Assembly (NCBI GenBank): GCA_012735275.1 | Contig: JAAYHR010000018.1 | Span: 1 to 64,000, forward strand | Direction of reading: 5' to 3' | DNA from: Erysipelothrix sp. | GTDB lineage: Bacteria; Bacillota_I; Bacilli_A; Erysipelotrichales; Erysipelotrichaceae | Length of the DNA stretch: 64,000 nucleotides | Shown: in pieces, positions 17,596 to 27,821 of the stretch | Layout: every line of letters begins with the position of its first letter | Numbering within the stretch: position 1 is the stretch's first letter | Translations under genes and position numbers: made by a program | Notes under the pieces: model-generated | What the model was told of the DNA's origin: nothing | Seen by the model: the letters and a program-made list of their open reading frames with translations, nothing else | The model's database searches: none

Positions 17596-19568
17596 TAATC
17601 TGATTGAATCTCTAACATCATATCTCTAAGTTGGGCAGCACGTTCAAAATCAAGGTCTTTTGCCGCTTGATTCATCTCAGTACGTAAGTTTTCGACCAGC
17701 TTAGTTTTATCCTCTCTATTATGTTTAACTGATTTCTTAAGATAATTAGTTGCCATTTCATTGGTTTCTTTTCCACGAATCGTATCACGAATATCTTTTT
17801 TGATTGTTTGTGGGGTAATACCATGTTCTTCATTATATGCAGTTTGAATAGCACGACGACGATCAGTTTCATCAATTGCTTTACGCATTGAATCAGTAAT
17901 CTTATCAGCATATAGGATTGCTTCACCATTAACGTTACGCGCCGCACGTCCAATTGTTTGAATTAAGGAACGCTCAGATCTTAAGAACCCTTCTTTATCA
18001 GCATCTAAAATTGCGACTAAAGAAACTTCTGGTAAGTCTAAACCTTCTCTTAAAAGGTTAATCCCAACAAGAATGTCGTATTTACCTTTTCTAAAGTCTT
18101 GAATAATCTCGATACGCTCCAAGGTTTTAACCTCATGATGAAGATACTTAACTTTATAATCCATTTGTTTTAGATAGTTGGATAATTCTTCGGCCATCTT
18201 AACCGTTAAGGTTGTGATTAGGGCACGCTCACCAACTTCTAAACGTTGATTAATCCGCATAACTAAATCATCAATTTGACCACGTGATGGAACAATGGTA
18301 ATCTTCGGATCGATTAATCCGGTTGGACGAATAATTTGCTCAATAATATGATCAGGGAATTTCTCTAACTCATATTTACCTGGTGTTGCTGAAACATAAA
18401 TTACATCCTTCTTAATTTCTTCCCATTCTTCAAACTTCATTGGGCGGTTATCAAGCGCTGATGGTAAGCGGAAGCCGTATTCAACTAGAGTTGTTTTACG
18501 GGCACGATCTCCATTGTACATTCCACGAATTTGTGGAACTGATACATGTGACTCATCGATAACTAGTAAGAAATCATCTGGGAAATAATCGTATAAGTTA
18601 AAGGGACGTTCGCCCTCTTCACGACCATCCATATGGCGTGAGTAGTTTTCAATACCTGAAACAACGCCAAACTCGCGCAGTGCTTCAAGGTCATACTTAG
18701 TTTTATTCTCAAGTCTTTGATACTCTAAGAGTTTTCCTTCGGCTTTAAAATAATTTAAGCGTTCTTCAAGTTCTGCTTCAATCTTATCGGCCGCAATTAA
18801 AACTTTCTTACGATCACGCGCATACTCGTTAGCTGGGAAAACATTATAAACAGAATAACCTTCAAGTACTTCGCCAGTTACTGAGTTAACTTCGGTAATT
18901 CTTTCTATTTCATTATCGAACATTTCAATTCTTAAGAGGAAATCATCCTTATGACCGAGGGCAACTTCAATTGAGTCACCACGAACTCTAAAGGTTCCAC
19001 GTTTTTGTTCAATATCATTACGGGTATATTGACGCTCAACTAATTTCCTTAGTAAATCATCACGCTCAATAATTTCACCAACTTTAATTGTAAAGAACAT
19101 GTCTCGGTAGACTTCCGGATCAGATGATCCATAAATAGATGCGACTGAGGCAACAATGATTGTATCTGGATGCGTTAAAACCGCATTTACTGCGGCTAAA
19201 CGAAGCATATCTAACTCATCATTAATCATTGCGGTCTTTTCAATATAAGTATCTGACCGCGGCATATAAGCTTCTGGTTGGTAAAAGTCGAAGTTTGAAA
19301 CAAAGTACTCGACATTATTATTTGGAAATAACTCTTTAAATTCAGAGTATAACTGTCCTGCCAAAGTCTTATTATGAACGAAGACTAAAGTTGGTTTATT
19401 TATTTCTTTAATCACGTTAGCAATGGTAAAGGTCTTACCAGTCCCAGTTGCACCGAGTAGAATTTGATCATGGACTCCAGCTTTAATATTATTAACCAGC
19501 TTTTCAATTGCTTGTGGTTGATCACCCATTGGTGTAAAGTCGGAAACTAGTTCAAATTTATTAGTCAT
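17595..19568 (-). CDS. uvrB: UvrABC system protein B
   Basis: A 657-residue helicase-like excision-repair protein. Walker A GATGTGKT is near residue 39, the beta-hairpin region [19 protein letters not shown] near 93-111, DEXX box VIDESH near 340, and helicase motifs [22 protein letters not shown] follow. A UVR domain ([22 protein letters not shown]) at the C-terminus binds UvrC. The ATG shares its first base with the ctp stop codon (TAATG). Confidence 0.97.
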   Translation of the reverse strand: MTNKFELVSDFTPMGDQPQAIEKLVNNIKAGVHDQILLGATGTGKTFTIANVIKEINKPTLVFVHNKTLAGQLYSEFKELFPNNNVEYFVSNFDFYQPEAYMPRSDTYIEKTAMINDELDMLRLAAVNAVLTHPDTIIVASVASIYGSSDPEVYRDMFFTIKVGEIIERDDLLRKLVERQYTRNDIEQKRGTFRVRGDSIEVALGHKDDFLLRIEMFDNEIERITEVNSVTGEVLEGYSVYNVFPANEYARDRKKVLIAADKIEAELEERLNYFKAEGKLLEYQRLENKTKYDLEALREFGVVSGIENYSRHMDGREEGERPFNLYDYFPDDFLLVIDESHVSVPQIRGMYNGDRARKTTLVEYGFRLPSALDNRPMKFEEWEEIKKDVIYVSATPGKYELEKFPDHIIEQIIRPTGLIDPKITIVPSRGQIDDLVMRINQRLEVGERALITTLTVKMAEELSNYLKQMDYKVKYLHHEVKTLERIEIIQDFRKGKYDILVGINLLREGLDLPEVSLVAILDADKEGFLRSERSLIQTIGRAARNVNGEAILYADKITDSMRKAIDETDRRRAIQTAYNEEHGITPQTIKKDIRDTIRGKETNEMATNYLKKSVKHNREDKTKLVENLRTEMNQAAKDLDFERAAQLRDMMLEIQSD

Positions 19569-21061
19569 TATTTAACACCAAGTTTCTCTAATACAAAGTT
19601 CTTTTGTAAATCATATTTATCTTTATTTTCATTATATTGTCTAATTGTACGGCTAGTAATTGCGGAATAGAGATCACCGTCAATAATTCCATTAACCTCT
19701 AAGTTTAAATCAGCTTGGTAAACACGAAGTGCAGTATCAGTCGACTGATCGAAATAACCATCACGACGATCAACCTTATAGCCTAAGAAATCTAAAGCAT
19801 TTTGAACTGTTTCAACTGCTTGGCCAATTTCATCAAGTTTATAAGTTTGGCCTTCAGCGTATGGTGCAAAACCATAAGCAATTATCTTATGTAGTTCCAC
19901 TACATGATCGGGTTTAATCCCAACATCATGAATCTTACCACCATCAGGAGCAAACCATTCAGCTGTCGTAAATTTAATTGCTGAATTATCTGATAGCATT
20001 TGTGTCTGTTGGACAGTTCCCTTACCATAAGTATTAACCCCAACGACAGTAATATTATCTAAATGACTCTTAAGTGCTGCCGTTAAAACTTCTGATGCTG
20101 ATGCTGTTCCACCATTAACAAGTATGACGATGTCATCAAAAGTGTAAGTGTCAGTTGCAATTGTTTTCTCATAAGACTTATTACCAGCCTTATCTTCTGT
20201 AATTAAAACAACTTCATCTTTATCTAAGAATAAACTGGCAATATCAATAACACTCTTTAAGTAGCCACCGCCATTATTTCTCAAGTCTATAATTAATTGT
20301 TTTGAATCTTTAAACTTAGCTAAGTAGTTAGCAACTTCTTTTGCAGTTGTTTCACCAAATTGTTCTAGTTCAATATAAGCTGTTTCAGCATTTAGTTGTT
20401 CACCAAAAGAAGAATGAATAACTTCTTTTCGAATCATAATGATTTCAACTTGCTTGTTATCACGTAAGACAACCATCTTAACTTCAGTATCAGATTTACC
20501 ACGAACCATTGATGAAACTTCATCTGTCGTTAAACCTTCAACTAAAACACCATCAACCGAGTACATAATGTCACCAGCCTTAATGCCACCAAGCTCTGCT
20601 GGTGAGTCATTAAAGACACGATCAATTAATAATACTCCATCTTCTGATTCATAATATTGAACACCAATTCCAACATAAGTTCCTGATAGATTCTCAGTAT
20701 ACTTTTGAATTTCTTCAGCCGATAAATATGTCGTATGTGGATCGATGAAAGAAACGTCTGACATTCCATAAAAACCATTGTCAGGAATTAAAGTTTCTAA
20801 ATTTTCAACATCCTTACCAAAATACCAATACTTAGTTAGTATATTTTCAATCTCATTAAACTTACTATCATCGCCAGTTAGACGAAGTGGAGAAATTACT
20901 TGTGCACTCGTAAAACCTAAAATAAAGAAAGCGACAATTAAAACAAGAATCGTAACAAAAATACCGCGACGTTTCTTTTTCTTTTCAATTATTTCATCAG
21001 GCCACTCATGACGCTCAACTTTAATTTCTTCAGCATCGATATTATTTTTATTCTCTTCCAT
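19568..21061 (-). CDS. C-terminal processing peptidase (S41) with PDZ and peptidoglycan-binding domains
   Basis: A 497-residue CtpA/CtpB-type protease. One membrane anchor at about 34-55 places the body outside the membrane. A PDZ domain covers about 125-210 ([25 protein letters not shown]). The catalytic serine is S321 in GGTASASE and the lysine K347 in [11 protein letters not shown]-terminal peptidoglycan-binding domain (about 405-470, [20 protein letters not shown]) would hold it at the wall. The start follows TTGGAGG. In other Firmicutes this protease sits beside ftsEX as it does here. Confidence 0.93.
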   Translation of the reverse strand: MEENKNNIDAEEIKVERHEWPDEIIEKKKKRRGIFVTILVLIVAFFILGFTSAQVISPLRLTGDDSKFNEIENILTKYWYFGKDVENLETLIPDNGFYGMSDVSFIDPHTTYLSAEEIQKYTENLSGTYVGIGVQYYESEDGVLLIDRVFNDSPAELGGIKAGDIMYSVDGVLVEGLTTDEVSSMVRGKSDTEVKMVVLRDNKQVEIIMIRKEVIHSSFGEQLNAETAYIELEQFGETTAKEVANYLAKFKDSKQLIIDLRNNGGGYLKSVIDIASLFLDKDEVVLITEDKAGNKSYEKTIATDTYTFDDIVILVNGGTASASEVLTAALKSHLDNITVVGVNTYGKGTVQQTQMLSDNSAIKFTTAEWFAPDGGKIHDVGIKPDHVVELHKIIAYGFAPYAEGQTYKLDEIGQAVETVQNALDFLGYKVDRRDGYFDQSTDTALRVYQADLNLEVNGIIDGDLYSAITSRTIRQYNENKDKYDLQKNFVLEKLGVK

Positions 21062-21094
21062 ATTTACCTCCAAATACTTTTATCTTAATTACTT

Positions 21095-22477
21095 CTAAAA
21101 TACAACTCCCGGATTTAAACGACATGGGGCAGTATTCCCATTATCTTGACAACGTCTTGATAATGACATTCCAACATTATGATGGAGACTACCATTCCAT
21201 GAAGCGACATAATCACTAATACTTTGTGTCCCTAAATAAAATACCTCAACATGCACGTGTGGTCCTGTTGAGTTTCCTGAAGATCCAACTCTACCAATTG
21301 TTTGACCAGCAGTAACTACTGAGCCTTTGGCAATTGGCGATCCTGATTGCATATGTAGGTACATGATTCCATATAGTTTCCCATTTACACTAGTAATCAT
21401 ATGTACTTGATTCCCACCGCCGGCAAGTCCACCACTAGATCCACACCAGTTTCCTAGTGCTCCAGTTGATCCGCAGTTATCAGAAGATGCGATAATGATT
21501 CCGTTAGCCGCTGCTCGAATTGATGTTCCCATAGGAGCCGCATAGTCATGGCCTAGATGAATGGCAGCTAACCCTAATTTATTAGGGGGATATGCCCAAA
21601 CTCCCGCAGAAAGGTATCCACCAGCTAATGGTCTTGTAAAGCCATTTGATGGTGGTAATGCTTCTAAAGCTTTCTTATTAGCTGCGACTTGTCTTCTGAC
21701 CGAAGCTGCATCGGCAAAAGCTTGGGATTGTAAAGCCGCCAGATCAGCCATCATTTTTTGGTAGTTCGCTATAACGATATCAACTTCAGCCTTTAAGACT
21801 TCAGTCGACTGTTTATTAATTTCAATCGTTTTAATATTATTTGCGATTGTGGTTTTATTTGATTCGAGCGTCTGTTGTGATGATTTCTGTTCTTCGATTA
21901 ATGCATTAATTTCTTGAATTTGAATTGCTTCGAAATTCATAATATCGGAGACAATTGTCATTGATGATATTAAAGTTGCAAAGTCGATTGATTTAAATAA
22001 GAAATCTATTTCATAACCGAAGCGCATATCTGATTGCGTCTTGCGCATTCTTTCAATTATTATCTCATCTTTTTTCTTTATTTCTTCTTCACGTGCTTTG
22101 ATTTCGGCTTCAATCTTTTTAATTGAGGCTTCAAGTGTCGCAATCTCGCCTTGAAGCGCCGAGATCTCTGATGCAAAGCCATCAATTTTAGCTTGGAACT
22201 CTTCAGCTAGTGCCATTTGCTTATTGATATCATCTTTATGCTTGTTCATTTCACCTTTATACTGGTTGATTTGAGCATTAGCTGATTCAATTTTTTCATT
22301 TAGATAAGCATTAAAACTTAAACAGGTTGAATTGTTCTTTTGTGCAGTTTCTGGATTTGAACAAAGTTGTTTGTAGTAATCCTCATTCGCCTTAAAATCA
22401 TTAGCTTGAATAGTTGTGAAGTTAAATAGTAGGAATAATGATAGTAGCGATATAATTATTTTATTATTTTTTTTCAT
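21095..22477 (-). CDS. Secreted M23 peptidase with N-terminal coiled coil (FtsEX-linked murein hydrolase)
   Basis: A 460-residue exported protein. Residues 1-25 are a signal peptide, about 45-260 are long coiled coils rich in Glu and Lys, and the C-terminal 150 residues are an M23 (LytM) domain. The zinc ligands are present: HLGHDYAAPMG and HVHVEVF. This layout, EnvC/PcsB-like, is that of hydrolases opened by the FtsEX complex during division, and the gene follows ftsX with a TAATG overlap. Unlike streptococcal PcsB, which has a CHAP domain, this one keeps an apparently active M23 domain. An upstream in-frame GTG is a less likely start. Confidence 0.9.
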   Translation of the reverse strand: MKKNNKIIISLLSLFLLFNFTTIQANDFKANEDYYKQLCSNPETAQKNNSTCLSFNAYLNEKIESANAQINQYKGEMNKHKDDINKQMALAEEFQAKIDGFASEISALQGEIATLEASIKKIEAEIKAREEEIKKKDEIIIERMRKTQSDMRFGYEIDFLFKSIDFATLISSMTIVSDIMNFEAIQIQEINALIEEQKSSQQTLESNKTTIANNIKTIEINKQSTEVLKAEVDIVIANYQKMMADLAALQSQAFADAASVRRQVAANKKALEALPPSNGFTRPLAGGYLSAGVWAYPPNKLGLAAIHLGHDYAAPMGTSIRAAANGIIIASSDNCGSTGALGNWCGSSGGLAGGGNQVHMITSVNGKLYGIMYLHMQSGSPIAKGSVVTAGQTIGRVGSSGNSTGPHVHVEVFYLGTQSISDYVASWNGSLHHNVGMSLSRRCQDNGNTAPCRLNPGVVF

Positions 22478-23376
22478 TAACGTTTCCACCTTAAGAATCT
22501 AGTTACTGATATAAATGATCCAACAAGACCAACCCCAACTCCAATCGCAAGTAGGATTGCCGATAGGTAGATTACAAATGGGAAGATTGGTTGAATTACG
22601 AACATTTTTGATAGTAGCATTCCACCGGTTGCTTTATATAAGTATGAGTAACCGAAATAAGCTAGTGTGATTGGGATAATTGATCCAAGGATTCCAATAA
22701 TAATACCACCAACTAAATATGGCGCACGGATAAAGCGGTTTGATGCTCCAACATTACGCATAATTCCAATCTCTTCTCTTTGTGAGTAGATTGATGATTT
22801 AATTGTGTTTGATATTAAGTACATTGCTAAAAGGGTTAGGATTACAACAATAATCCAGCCGGTCTTTTGCATTGAGTTTAAGGCATTAACTAAAGTTTCA
22901 ACGCCATCACCACCCTGCTCAGCTGTGTGGACACCATTTAATGATGATATCTGTTCATTGATTGCTGATAAGTGACTTGCATCGGTAACCTCTACAATAA
23001 AGATATTGTGAAGTGGGTTGTTTTTCCCTTGGTGACGGCGGTAGTACTCAGCTTGTTGTGGATATAGATTTATCTGTTTCTCTAACTCATCATGCTTACT
23101 TGAGAATTCAACATCCGAAACATTTTTAATTGTTGAAACTTTCTCTTGTAGTATGGCAATATCATCATCGGTAATATCTAGATCAATTTTCACGACGATA
23201 TTTAGTGATGATTTAATTGAATCTGATATTGATGTAATATTGGTTGATATAACAATAAATACCCCAACTAAGATTAGGGTAATTGTTACGGCTGAAATAC
23301 TGGATATCGACATAGCTAGGTTTCTAAAGATATTAATAAATCCTTCTTTTATATGTCTAAAAAATCTATTAATCAT
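22477..23376 (-). CDS. ftsX: Cell division ABC transporter permease FtsX
   Basis: A 299-residue membrane protein with the FtsX layout: a first membrane segment at about 20-45, an extracellular domain to about 170, then three membrane segments (WIIVVILTLLAMYLIS; VGGIIIGILGSIIPITLAYFG; IYLSAILLAIGVGVGLVGSFISV). SIYSQREEIGIMRNVGASNRFIRAPY is the cytosolic loop that contacts FtsE. It overlaps ftsE by 8 bases and the M23 hydrolase by 1, so the three are translated together. Confidence 0.96.
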   Translation of the reverse strand: MINRFFRHIKEGFINIFRNLAMSISSISAVTITLILVGVFIVISTNITSISDSIKSSLNIVVKIDLDITDDDIAILQEKVSTIKNVSDVEFSSKHDELEKQINLYPQQAEYYRRHQGKNNPLHNIFIVEVTDASHLSAINEQISSLNGVHTAEQGGDGVETLVNALNSMQKTGWIIVVILTLLAMYLISNTIKSSIYSQREEIGIMRNVGASNRFIRAPYLVGGIIIGILGSIIPITLAYFGYSYLYKATGGMLLSKMFVIQPIFPFVIYLSAILLAIGVGVGLVGSFISVTRFLRWKR

Positions 23377-24076
23377 CTGCTAGACCTTGCCTTTCATTTA
23401 AGTAGCCGCCTGATTCTGAGTCAGATGCTACATAGCCGCTATCTAAAATAATGGTACGTTTCTTAAATTCGTTAACAATTGAATCATCATGGGTAACCAT
23501 AATAATTGTTGTTTTTTCTTCTTTATTGATTTTCTCAAGTAGGGCAATAATTTCGCGTGACATGAGTGGATCTAAGTTTCCGGTTGGCTCATCGGCAATT
23601 AACAATCTTGGGTTGTTGGCAATGGCACGGGCAATCGCCGCCCTTTGTTGTTGTCCTCCGGATAATTCATCAGGAAAAGAGTTTGCCTTATCAGCAATTC
23701 CAGTTAATTGGAGGACTTCACGAACACGAACCCGTGCCTTCTTACTATCCATTCCGATTACTTCTAGAGCAAAAAAGACATTTTCGAAAATTGTCTTAGT
23801 TTTTATTAATCTAAAGTCTTGGAAAACAACGCCAATCTTCTGACGGTATTTTGGTACCGCCCGGTGACTTAACTTTCCAACATTGATATCAGAGATAAAG
23901 GCCTCGCCAGCGCTTGGAATTATCTCAGAGTTTATAATTTTAATTAGTGTTGACTTACCTGATCCGGTTGTTCCGATCACGTAGACAAATTCACCTTTTT
24001 GTATTTTTATATTAATCTCATTTAAAGCATGAACCCCATTAGGATACCTTTTTGAAATATTTACTAAATTAACCAA
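23369..24076 (-). CDS. ftsE: Cell division ATP-binding protein FtsE
   Basis: A 235-residue ABC ATPase. Walker A GTTGSGKST near 34-42, signature LSGGQQQR near 139, Walker B LLIADEPTGNLDP and switch histidine in MVTHDD are intact. With FtsX it transmits a division signal across the membrane to wall hydrolases. The start is TTG: AAGGA lies about 10 bases upstream and the only nearby ATG is followed directly by TGA. It leads the ftsE-ftsX-M23-ctp-uvrB run. Confidence 0.96.
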   Translation of the reverse strand: MVNLVNISKRYPNGVHALNEINIKIQKGEFVYVIGTTGSGKSTLIKIINSEIIPSAGEAFISDINVGKLSHRAVPKYRQKIGVVFQDFRLIKTKTIFENVFFALEVIGMDSKKARVRVREVLQLTGIADKANSFPDELSGGQQQRAAIARAIANNPRLLIADEPTGNLDPLMSREIIALLEKINKEEKTTIIMVTHDDSIVNEFKKRTIILDSGYVASDSESGGYLNERQGLADD

Positions 24077-24099
24077 AAAATCACATCCTTACTTAAAAT

Positions 24100-24108
24100 A
24101 TTATATCA
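24100..24108 (-). promoter_or_regulatory. Promoter of the ftsE operon (extended -10)
   Basis: Minus-strand TGATATAAT 24-32 bases before the TTG start. No clear -35. It is divergent from the promoter of the methyltransferase gene, with an imperfect CACAAAAT/ATTTTTGTG dyad between them (24107-24130). Confidence 0.5.
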
Positions 24109-24159
24109 CAAAATATGTGTTATTTTTGTGTCCATCAACCAATAATTATTACCCTTTAG

Positions 24160-24168
24160 TGTTATAAT
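24160..24168 (+). promoter_or_regulatory. Promoter of the methyltransferase-pseudouridine synthase pair
   Basis: TGTTATAAT extended -10 about 17 bases before the start codon at 24186. Confidence 0.5.
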
Positions 24169-24185
24169 GTTAAAAAGGAGCAATT

Positions 24186-25034
24186 ATGAAAATTATAAAA
24201 AATAGAAATTCAAATTATCAACTAATCGATCTTGAAGATGGTTATAAGTTTGAGCAGATAGGTAATAAAGTAATAAAAAGGCCAGATGCTAACGCTAAAG
24301 GTGTAATTACAAAGAAGAATCTTAATGATGATCTTTACGCTGAATATGTTGGTGAACCTGGCAAAGGTGAGTTTATCGTTAACGGTGAAATCGATGATGA
24401 TTGGATTATGAATCATTTAGATTTAAACTTAAAAGTTAAACTTACTTCATATAAACACATTGGTGTCTTCCCAGAACAAGAATTACACTGGGATTATGTT
24501 ACAGATAAGATTAAACATGCTGATCGTGATATTAAAGTATTGAACTTATTCGCATACACAGGGGCTGCAAGTATCAATGCCGCACAAGCTGGAGCTAGCG
24601 AAGTAGTTCATGTGGAAGCCTTAAAGCAATTAAACACATGGGCAAAAGAAAACTCAGAGTTATCAAATACAAGTGATAAAAATATTCGCTATATGCAAGA
24701 TGATGTTCTAACTTTCTTAAAACGTGAAATTAAAAGAGGTAATAAATACCAAGTTATTATTATGGATCCCCCAAGCTTTGGCCGCGGACCTAATAAGCAA
24801 ATCTGGAAGTTCGAAGACAATATTGATGAGCTATTAAATCTTTGTAGCCAAGTCTTAGAAAATCCACTCGCGGTGGTAATCTCAACTTATACAAATGGTT
24901 ATAATAAGCAAAAATTAAAATCAAGACTTGAAAAATTCTTCCCTGCGGGATCAGTTGATACATATAATATGTTTTTAGAATCAAGCACTAAAAAAACACT
25001 ATACTGTGGAACAGGTGGTGTTATCGATTTTTAA
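24186..25034 (+). CDS. Class I SAM-dependent methyltransferase (RlmI-like rRNA type)
   Basis: A 282-residue methyltransferase. The SAM-binding region VLNLFAYTGAASINAAQAGASEVVHVE is near 117-143 and the catalytic-site motif IIMDPPSFGRGP near 193-204. These match the C-terminal domain of the RlmI/YccW group, which methylates cytosine-5 in 23S rRNA, but the PUA domain of RlmI is missing; a shorter relative with unknown RNA target is more likely. It overlaps the start of a pseudouridine synthase, which fits an RNA-modification pair. Confidence 0.8.
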   Translation: MKIIKNRNSNYQLIDLEDGYKFEQIGNKVIKRPDANAKGVITKKNLNDDLYAEYVGEPGKGEFIVNGEIDDDWIMNHLDLNLKVKLTSYKHIGVFPEQELHWDYVTDKIKHADRDIKVLNLFAYTGAASINAAQAGASEVVHVEALKQLNTWAKENSELSNTSDKNIRYMQDDVLTFLKREIKRGNKYQVIIMDPPSFGRGPNKQIWKFEDNIDELLNLCSQVLENPLAVVISTYTNGYNKQKLKSRLEKFFPAGSVDTYNMFLESSTKKTLYCGTGGVIDF

Positions 25035-25698
25035 AGATATTCAAATCCTCTATGAAGACAATCATTTACTAGTAGTTAATAAACCTGTAAACATGTTAAT
25101 GCAAGGCGACGCTACTGGCGATAATGATTTACTTTCAATAATGAAGAACTATATAAAAGTAACCTACAATAAACCTAACGAAGCCTACTTGGGACTTGTC
25201 CATCGATTAGATCGAGTTACAGGCGGGGTTTGTGTCTTTGCGAAAACGTCAAAGGCCGCATCAAGATTGTCTAATCAAATTAGACTCCAAGAATGGAAAA
25301 AAACATATTTCGTAATTACTGATAATGTCCCACATATAAAAGAGCAAAAATTAGTTGACTACTTATATAAGGATCGTAAAAGTAATACCTCATATGTTGT
25401 ATCTTCACAAAATAAAGAAGCGAAGAAATCATTATTAAAGTATAAATTATTAAATACACATAAAAATCATGCTTTAATAAATGTAGATTTAATTACCGGT
25501 CGTTCCCACCAAATTAGAGTACAGTTTGCCAATGCTGGCATGCCCCTCTTTGGCGATCACCGTTATAATAAACAAGTTGTTAGAAATACGCAAATTAAAT
25601 TATTTGCTTATGAGTTGACACTAATTCATCCAACTTTAAAAGAAGAAATGACCTTTCAAGCACCAATGCCAAGACATGGCTTGTGGCGAGAATTTTAA
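25006..25698 (+). CDS. RluA family pseudouridine synthase
   Basis: About 230 residues. The catalytic motif HRLDRVTGGVCVFAKT contains the active aspartate, and GRSHQIRVQFANAGMPLFGD is the second family signature. It isomerises uridine in RNA, probably rRNA. There is no S4 domain. The start is uncertain: GTG codons at 25006, 25015 and 25018 are all inside the upstream gene and none has a clear ribosome site; the family usually begins just before DIQILYEDNHLLVVNKP. Confidence 0.9.
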   Translation: MEQVVLSIFKDIQILYEDNHLLVVNKPVNMLMQGDATGDNDLLSIMKNYIKVTYNKPNEAYLGLVHRLDRVTGGVCVFAKTSKAASRLSNQIRLQEWKKTYFVITDNVPHIKEQKLVDYLYKDRKSNTSYVVSSQNKEAKKSLLKYKLLNTHKNHALINVDLITGRSHQIRVQFANAGMPLFGDHRYNKQVVRNTQIKLFAYELTLIHPTLKEEMTFQAPMPRHGLWREF

Positions 25699-25727
25699 AG
25701 GCAGATCCAATGATCTGCCTTTTTTTA
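25697..25727. terminator. Bidirectional intrinsic terminator
   Basis: AGGCAGATC / GATCTGCCT perfect stem with a CAAT loop, A-rich before and T-rich after. It closes the pseudouridine synthase on the plus strand and the FemAB gene on the minus strand. Confidence 0.92.
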
Positions 25728-26948
25728 TCTTATTTTTCTAACAAAACGAATAAACTTATCAACTAAGCTATTAGCTTGGTATTCATAGAAGCCAAAGTTT
25801 TCATATAGTTGGCCGGAGAATCCTTTTTTAAAGTAATAAACACCATCTTCATCAGGACGATTAATATATGATCCACGCGTTGCATAAAAATCATATGTTG
25901 AAACATTGTTTGCTAAGGCATATTTCAACATGTGCCATTGCATAAATTGTGGTCCATTAAATGAGAAGTATTTATTATCAGATCCACCAATCAAATAAGT
26001 AATGGTATCTGGAAGACATAAGAAGACACCCGTACAAAGATCAATATAATCACCTGATACACCAGCAATTAAAGCCAGTTTATTCTCAACAGCTCTTAAT
26101 ACATCTTGACTTTGAACCATACGGTTAAGTGATTTCTTCGTATTCTTAGCTTGATCATTAGCAATCTTATCGATTAGGATTGCTTTTTCATTTTCTAAAT
26201 CTTTTCGATATGCTAAAACATCTAGTTTTACAATCGGCATTTTAACAATATAGTCACGATTAAATTCATTAAAGAGTGATTCATAGTAACTAACCGCTCT
26301 AGATGAGAAGTCTTTATTATCAGCTGTTTTATCAACTAAGTTCTTTAAGCGATTAAATTGTCCAACTTCTAATTCCTCATAAACTAAATGCATCTTCATG
26401 GAGTTATTAATTAAACGCTTAGTTTCTCTTTCAAAGGAATCTAGTAGTTCATCTTCACTAGTGAAGTTTGAAATATCTTTCTTGTAGAACCAATTAAACA
26501 TTGTGTCGTTGGCATCAGTATTTGCTAAGTAATTAAAGCCAGTTTCATTTAACTCACTTTTAACTCTTAGAAAATCATTTTGCTCTTCACTAGTTTTTGC
26601 TTCAATATTATGAGTATATGCAGTTAGGTTTGGATTAATTAAACATGAATGACAAGCATTAGCTTCTAAGTACTTTCTTAAAGCGAGAAAATATGGTTTA
26701 GGATTACTATAATCAATAATTGGTCCACCCATACATTCATAATTATAACGATTTAGTACCTTACGCTTATAAAAGAGGCCCGCTCCAACTAAATCACTTG
26801 CTTGAAAGAAGCCAAGTAGTTCATAGTCCCAACTATCTAATCTTCTTCGCTCACCCATAGCTTTGGTTTGCCAAAAAGAGAATTGTGAAGAAGCTTCGAC
26901 ATATTCCTTAAAGACTTTATCATTTATTTTTTTTACTTCAATAATCAC
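25725..26948 (-). CDS. FemAB family aminoacyltransferase, copy 2
   Basis: A 407-residue Fem-type transferase for peptidoglycan cross-bridge synthesis. Features include SQFSFWQTKAMGERRR near the N-terminus, CLPDTITYLIGGSDNKYFSFNGPQFMQWHMLKYAL near 310-345, STYDFYATRG, and an internal coiled coil at about 237-290. It starts with GTG, overlapping the stop of the patatin gene (GTGA), so it is coupled to patatin and cls. The sequence differs clearly from copy 1 at 6840-8045; two Fem enzymes suggest a bridge of two residues or two bridge types. Confidence 0.87.
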   Translation of the reverse strand: MIIEVKKINDKVFKEYVEASSQFSFWQTKAMGERRRLDSWDYELLGFFQASDLVGAGLFYKRKVLNRYNYECMGGPIIDYSNPKPYFLALRKYLEANACHSCLINPNLTAYTHNIEAKTSEEQNDFLRVKSELNETGFNYLANTDANDTMFNWFYKKDISNFTSEDELLDSFERETKRLINNSMKMHLVYEELEVGQFNRLKNLVDKTADNKDFSSRAVSYYESLFNEFNRDYIVKMPIVKLDVLAYRKDLENEKAILIDKIANDQAKNTKKSLNRMVQSQDVLRAVENKLALIAGVSGDYIDLCTGVFLCLPDTITYLIGGSDNKYFSFNGPQFMQWHMLKYALANNVSTYDFYATRGSYINRPDEDGVYYFKKGFSGQLYENFGFYEYQANSLVDKFIRFVRKIR

Positions 26949-27811
26949 TTACTCACCTTTTCAATTTCTAAAAACGCATATATTTCAGCACGACGATTTT
27001 CACAGTCCATATATCCAGTATCAAAGAGATCTTTCAATTGAGTGTGGTCACCACCAAATCTTCCAATATCAAATGTTTTTGATGGATATAGCTCTAGCGC
27101 TTGTTTGTTTTTAACTAATTCATTTATTAATGTTTTTTGTTCATAGTAAATACTTTTTCTATTCTTAACTAAGTTTCTAAATGTTTTATAGGTACGATAA
27201 AAGATTGCTAATAAGAAGTTAGTTGGCCAACCAGTTTCCGGTCGAACGTAATCTTGTGGCTTTGTGGTAATAACTAAATGTTTATCAACACCCATTTCCA
27301 GTGATCGTTTAATTGGGATCATATGTTCAGCACCAGCATCAGCATATAATCTTCCATCAATTTCAACCTTTTTTCCAGCAATCGGAATTAATGATGCTGC
27401 TAATAAGTATTTATAGTCTTCATCTAATTCTTGAACAGGAATCCAAACTGTTCTCCCGGCTTCTAAATCGTATACTCCTATTTCAGCAGATTTTGGATAT
27501 GCTCTTAATTTTTCAAAGTTTAAAGGCGCTAATTGTTTAAGGGCATAATCAACTAAGTGTTTATAACCAACAATTTGTCCTTCCTTTAAGAATGTTTTAA
27601 AACCTGTTCTTAAATGGTTTGAAGCTAAATCAACTGCGACCTTTTCTAAGTAAGCAGAGTCACCTGCGATTGAGTTTGCTAAATGGTGGGCACCAGATGA
27701 AATTCCGGCACTATAATCAAATTCGATTCCTTCATCTTTGAACCAAGATAAGGCACCGGCTGTATAGGCTCCACGTAATCCGCCACCTTCTAATACTAAA
27801 CCTGTTTTCAT
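26945..27811 (-). CDS. Patatin-like phospholipase
   Basis: A 288-residue patatin-fold hydrolase. The oxyanion loop GGGLRGAYTAG is at 9-19, the nucleophile serine is S38 in GISSG, and the partner aspartate is probably in YADAGAEHMIP, where the usual DGG/DGA reads DAG. It lies in the cytosol and would hydrolyse lipid acyl esters. The start MKTGLVLEGG follows AAAGGAG; a longer frame exists but is less likely. It is sandwiched between cls and a FemAB gene, implying membrane-lipid turnover. Confidence 0.9.
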   Translation of the reverse strand: MKTGLVLEGGGLRGAYTAGALSWFKDEGIEFDYSAGISSGAHHLANSIAGDSAYLEKVAVDLASNHLRTGFKTFLKEGQIVGYKHLVDYALKQLAPLNFEKLRAYPKSAEIGVYDLEAGRTVWIPVQELDEDYKYLLAASLIPIAGKKVEIDGRLYADAGAEHMIPIKRSLEMGVDKHLVITTKPQDYVRPETGWPTNFLLAIFYRTYKTFRNLVKNRKSIYYEQKTLINELVKNKQALELYPSKTFDIGRFGGDHTQLKDLFDTGYMDCENRRAEIYAFLEIEKVSK

Positions 27812-27821
27812 AATATCTCCT

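Noticed and set aside
23451-23843. 130-codon plus-strand frame opposite ftsE
   Set aside because: Mirror of the conserved ATPase codons; no promoter or ribosome site.
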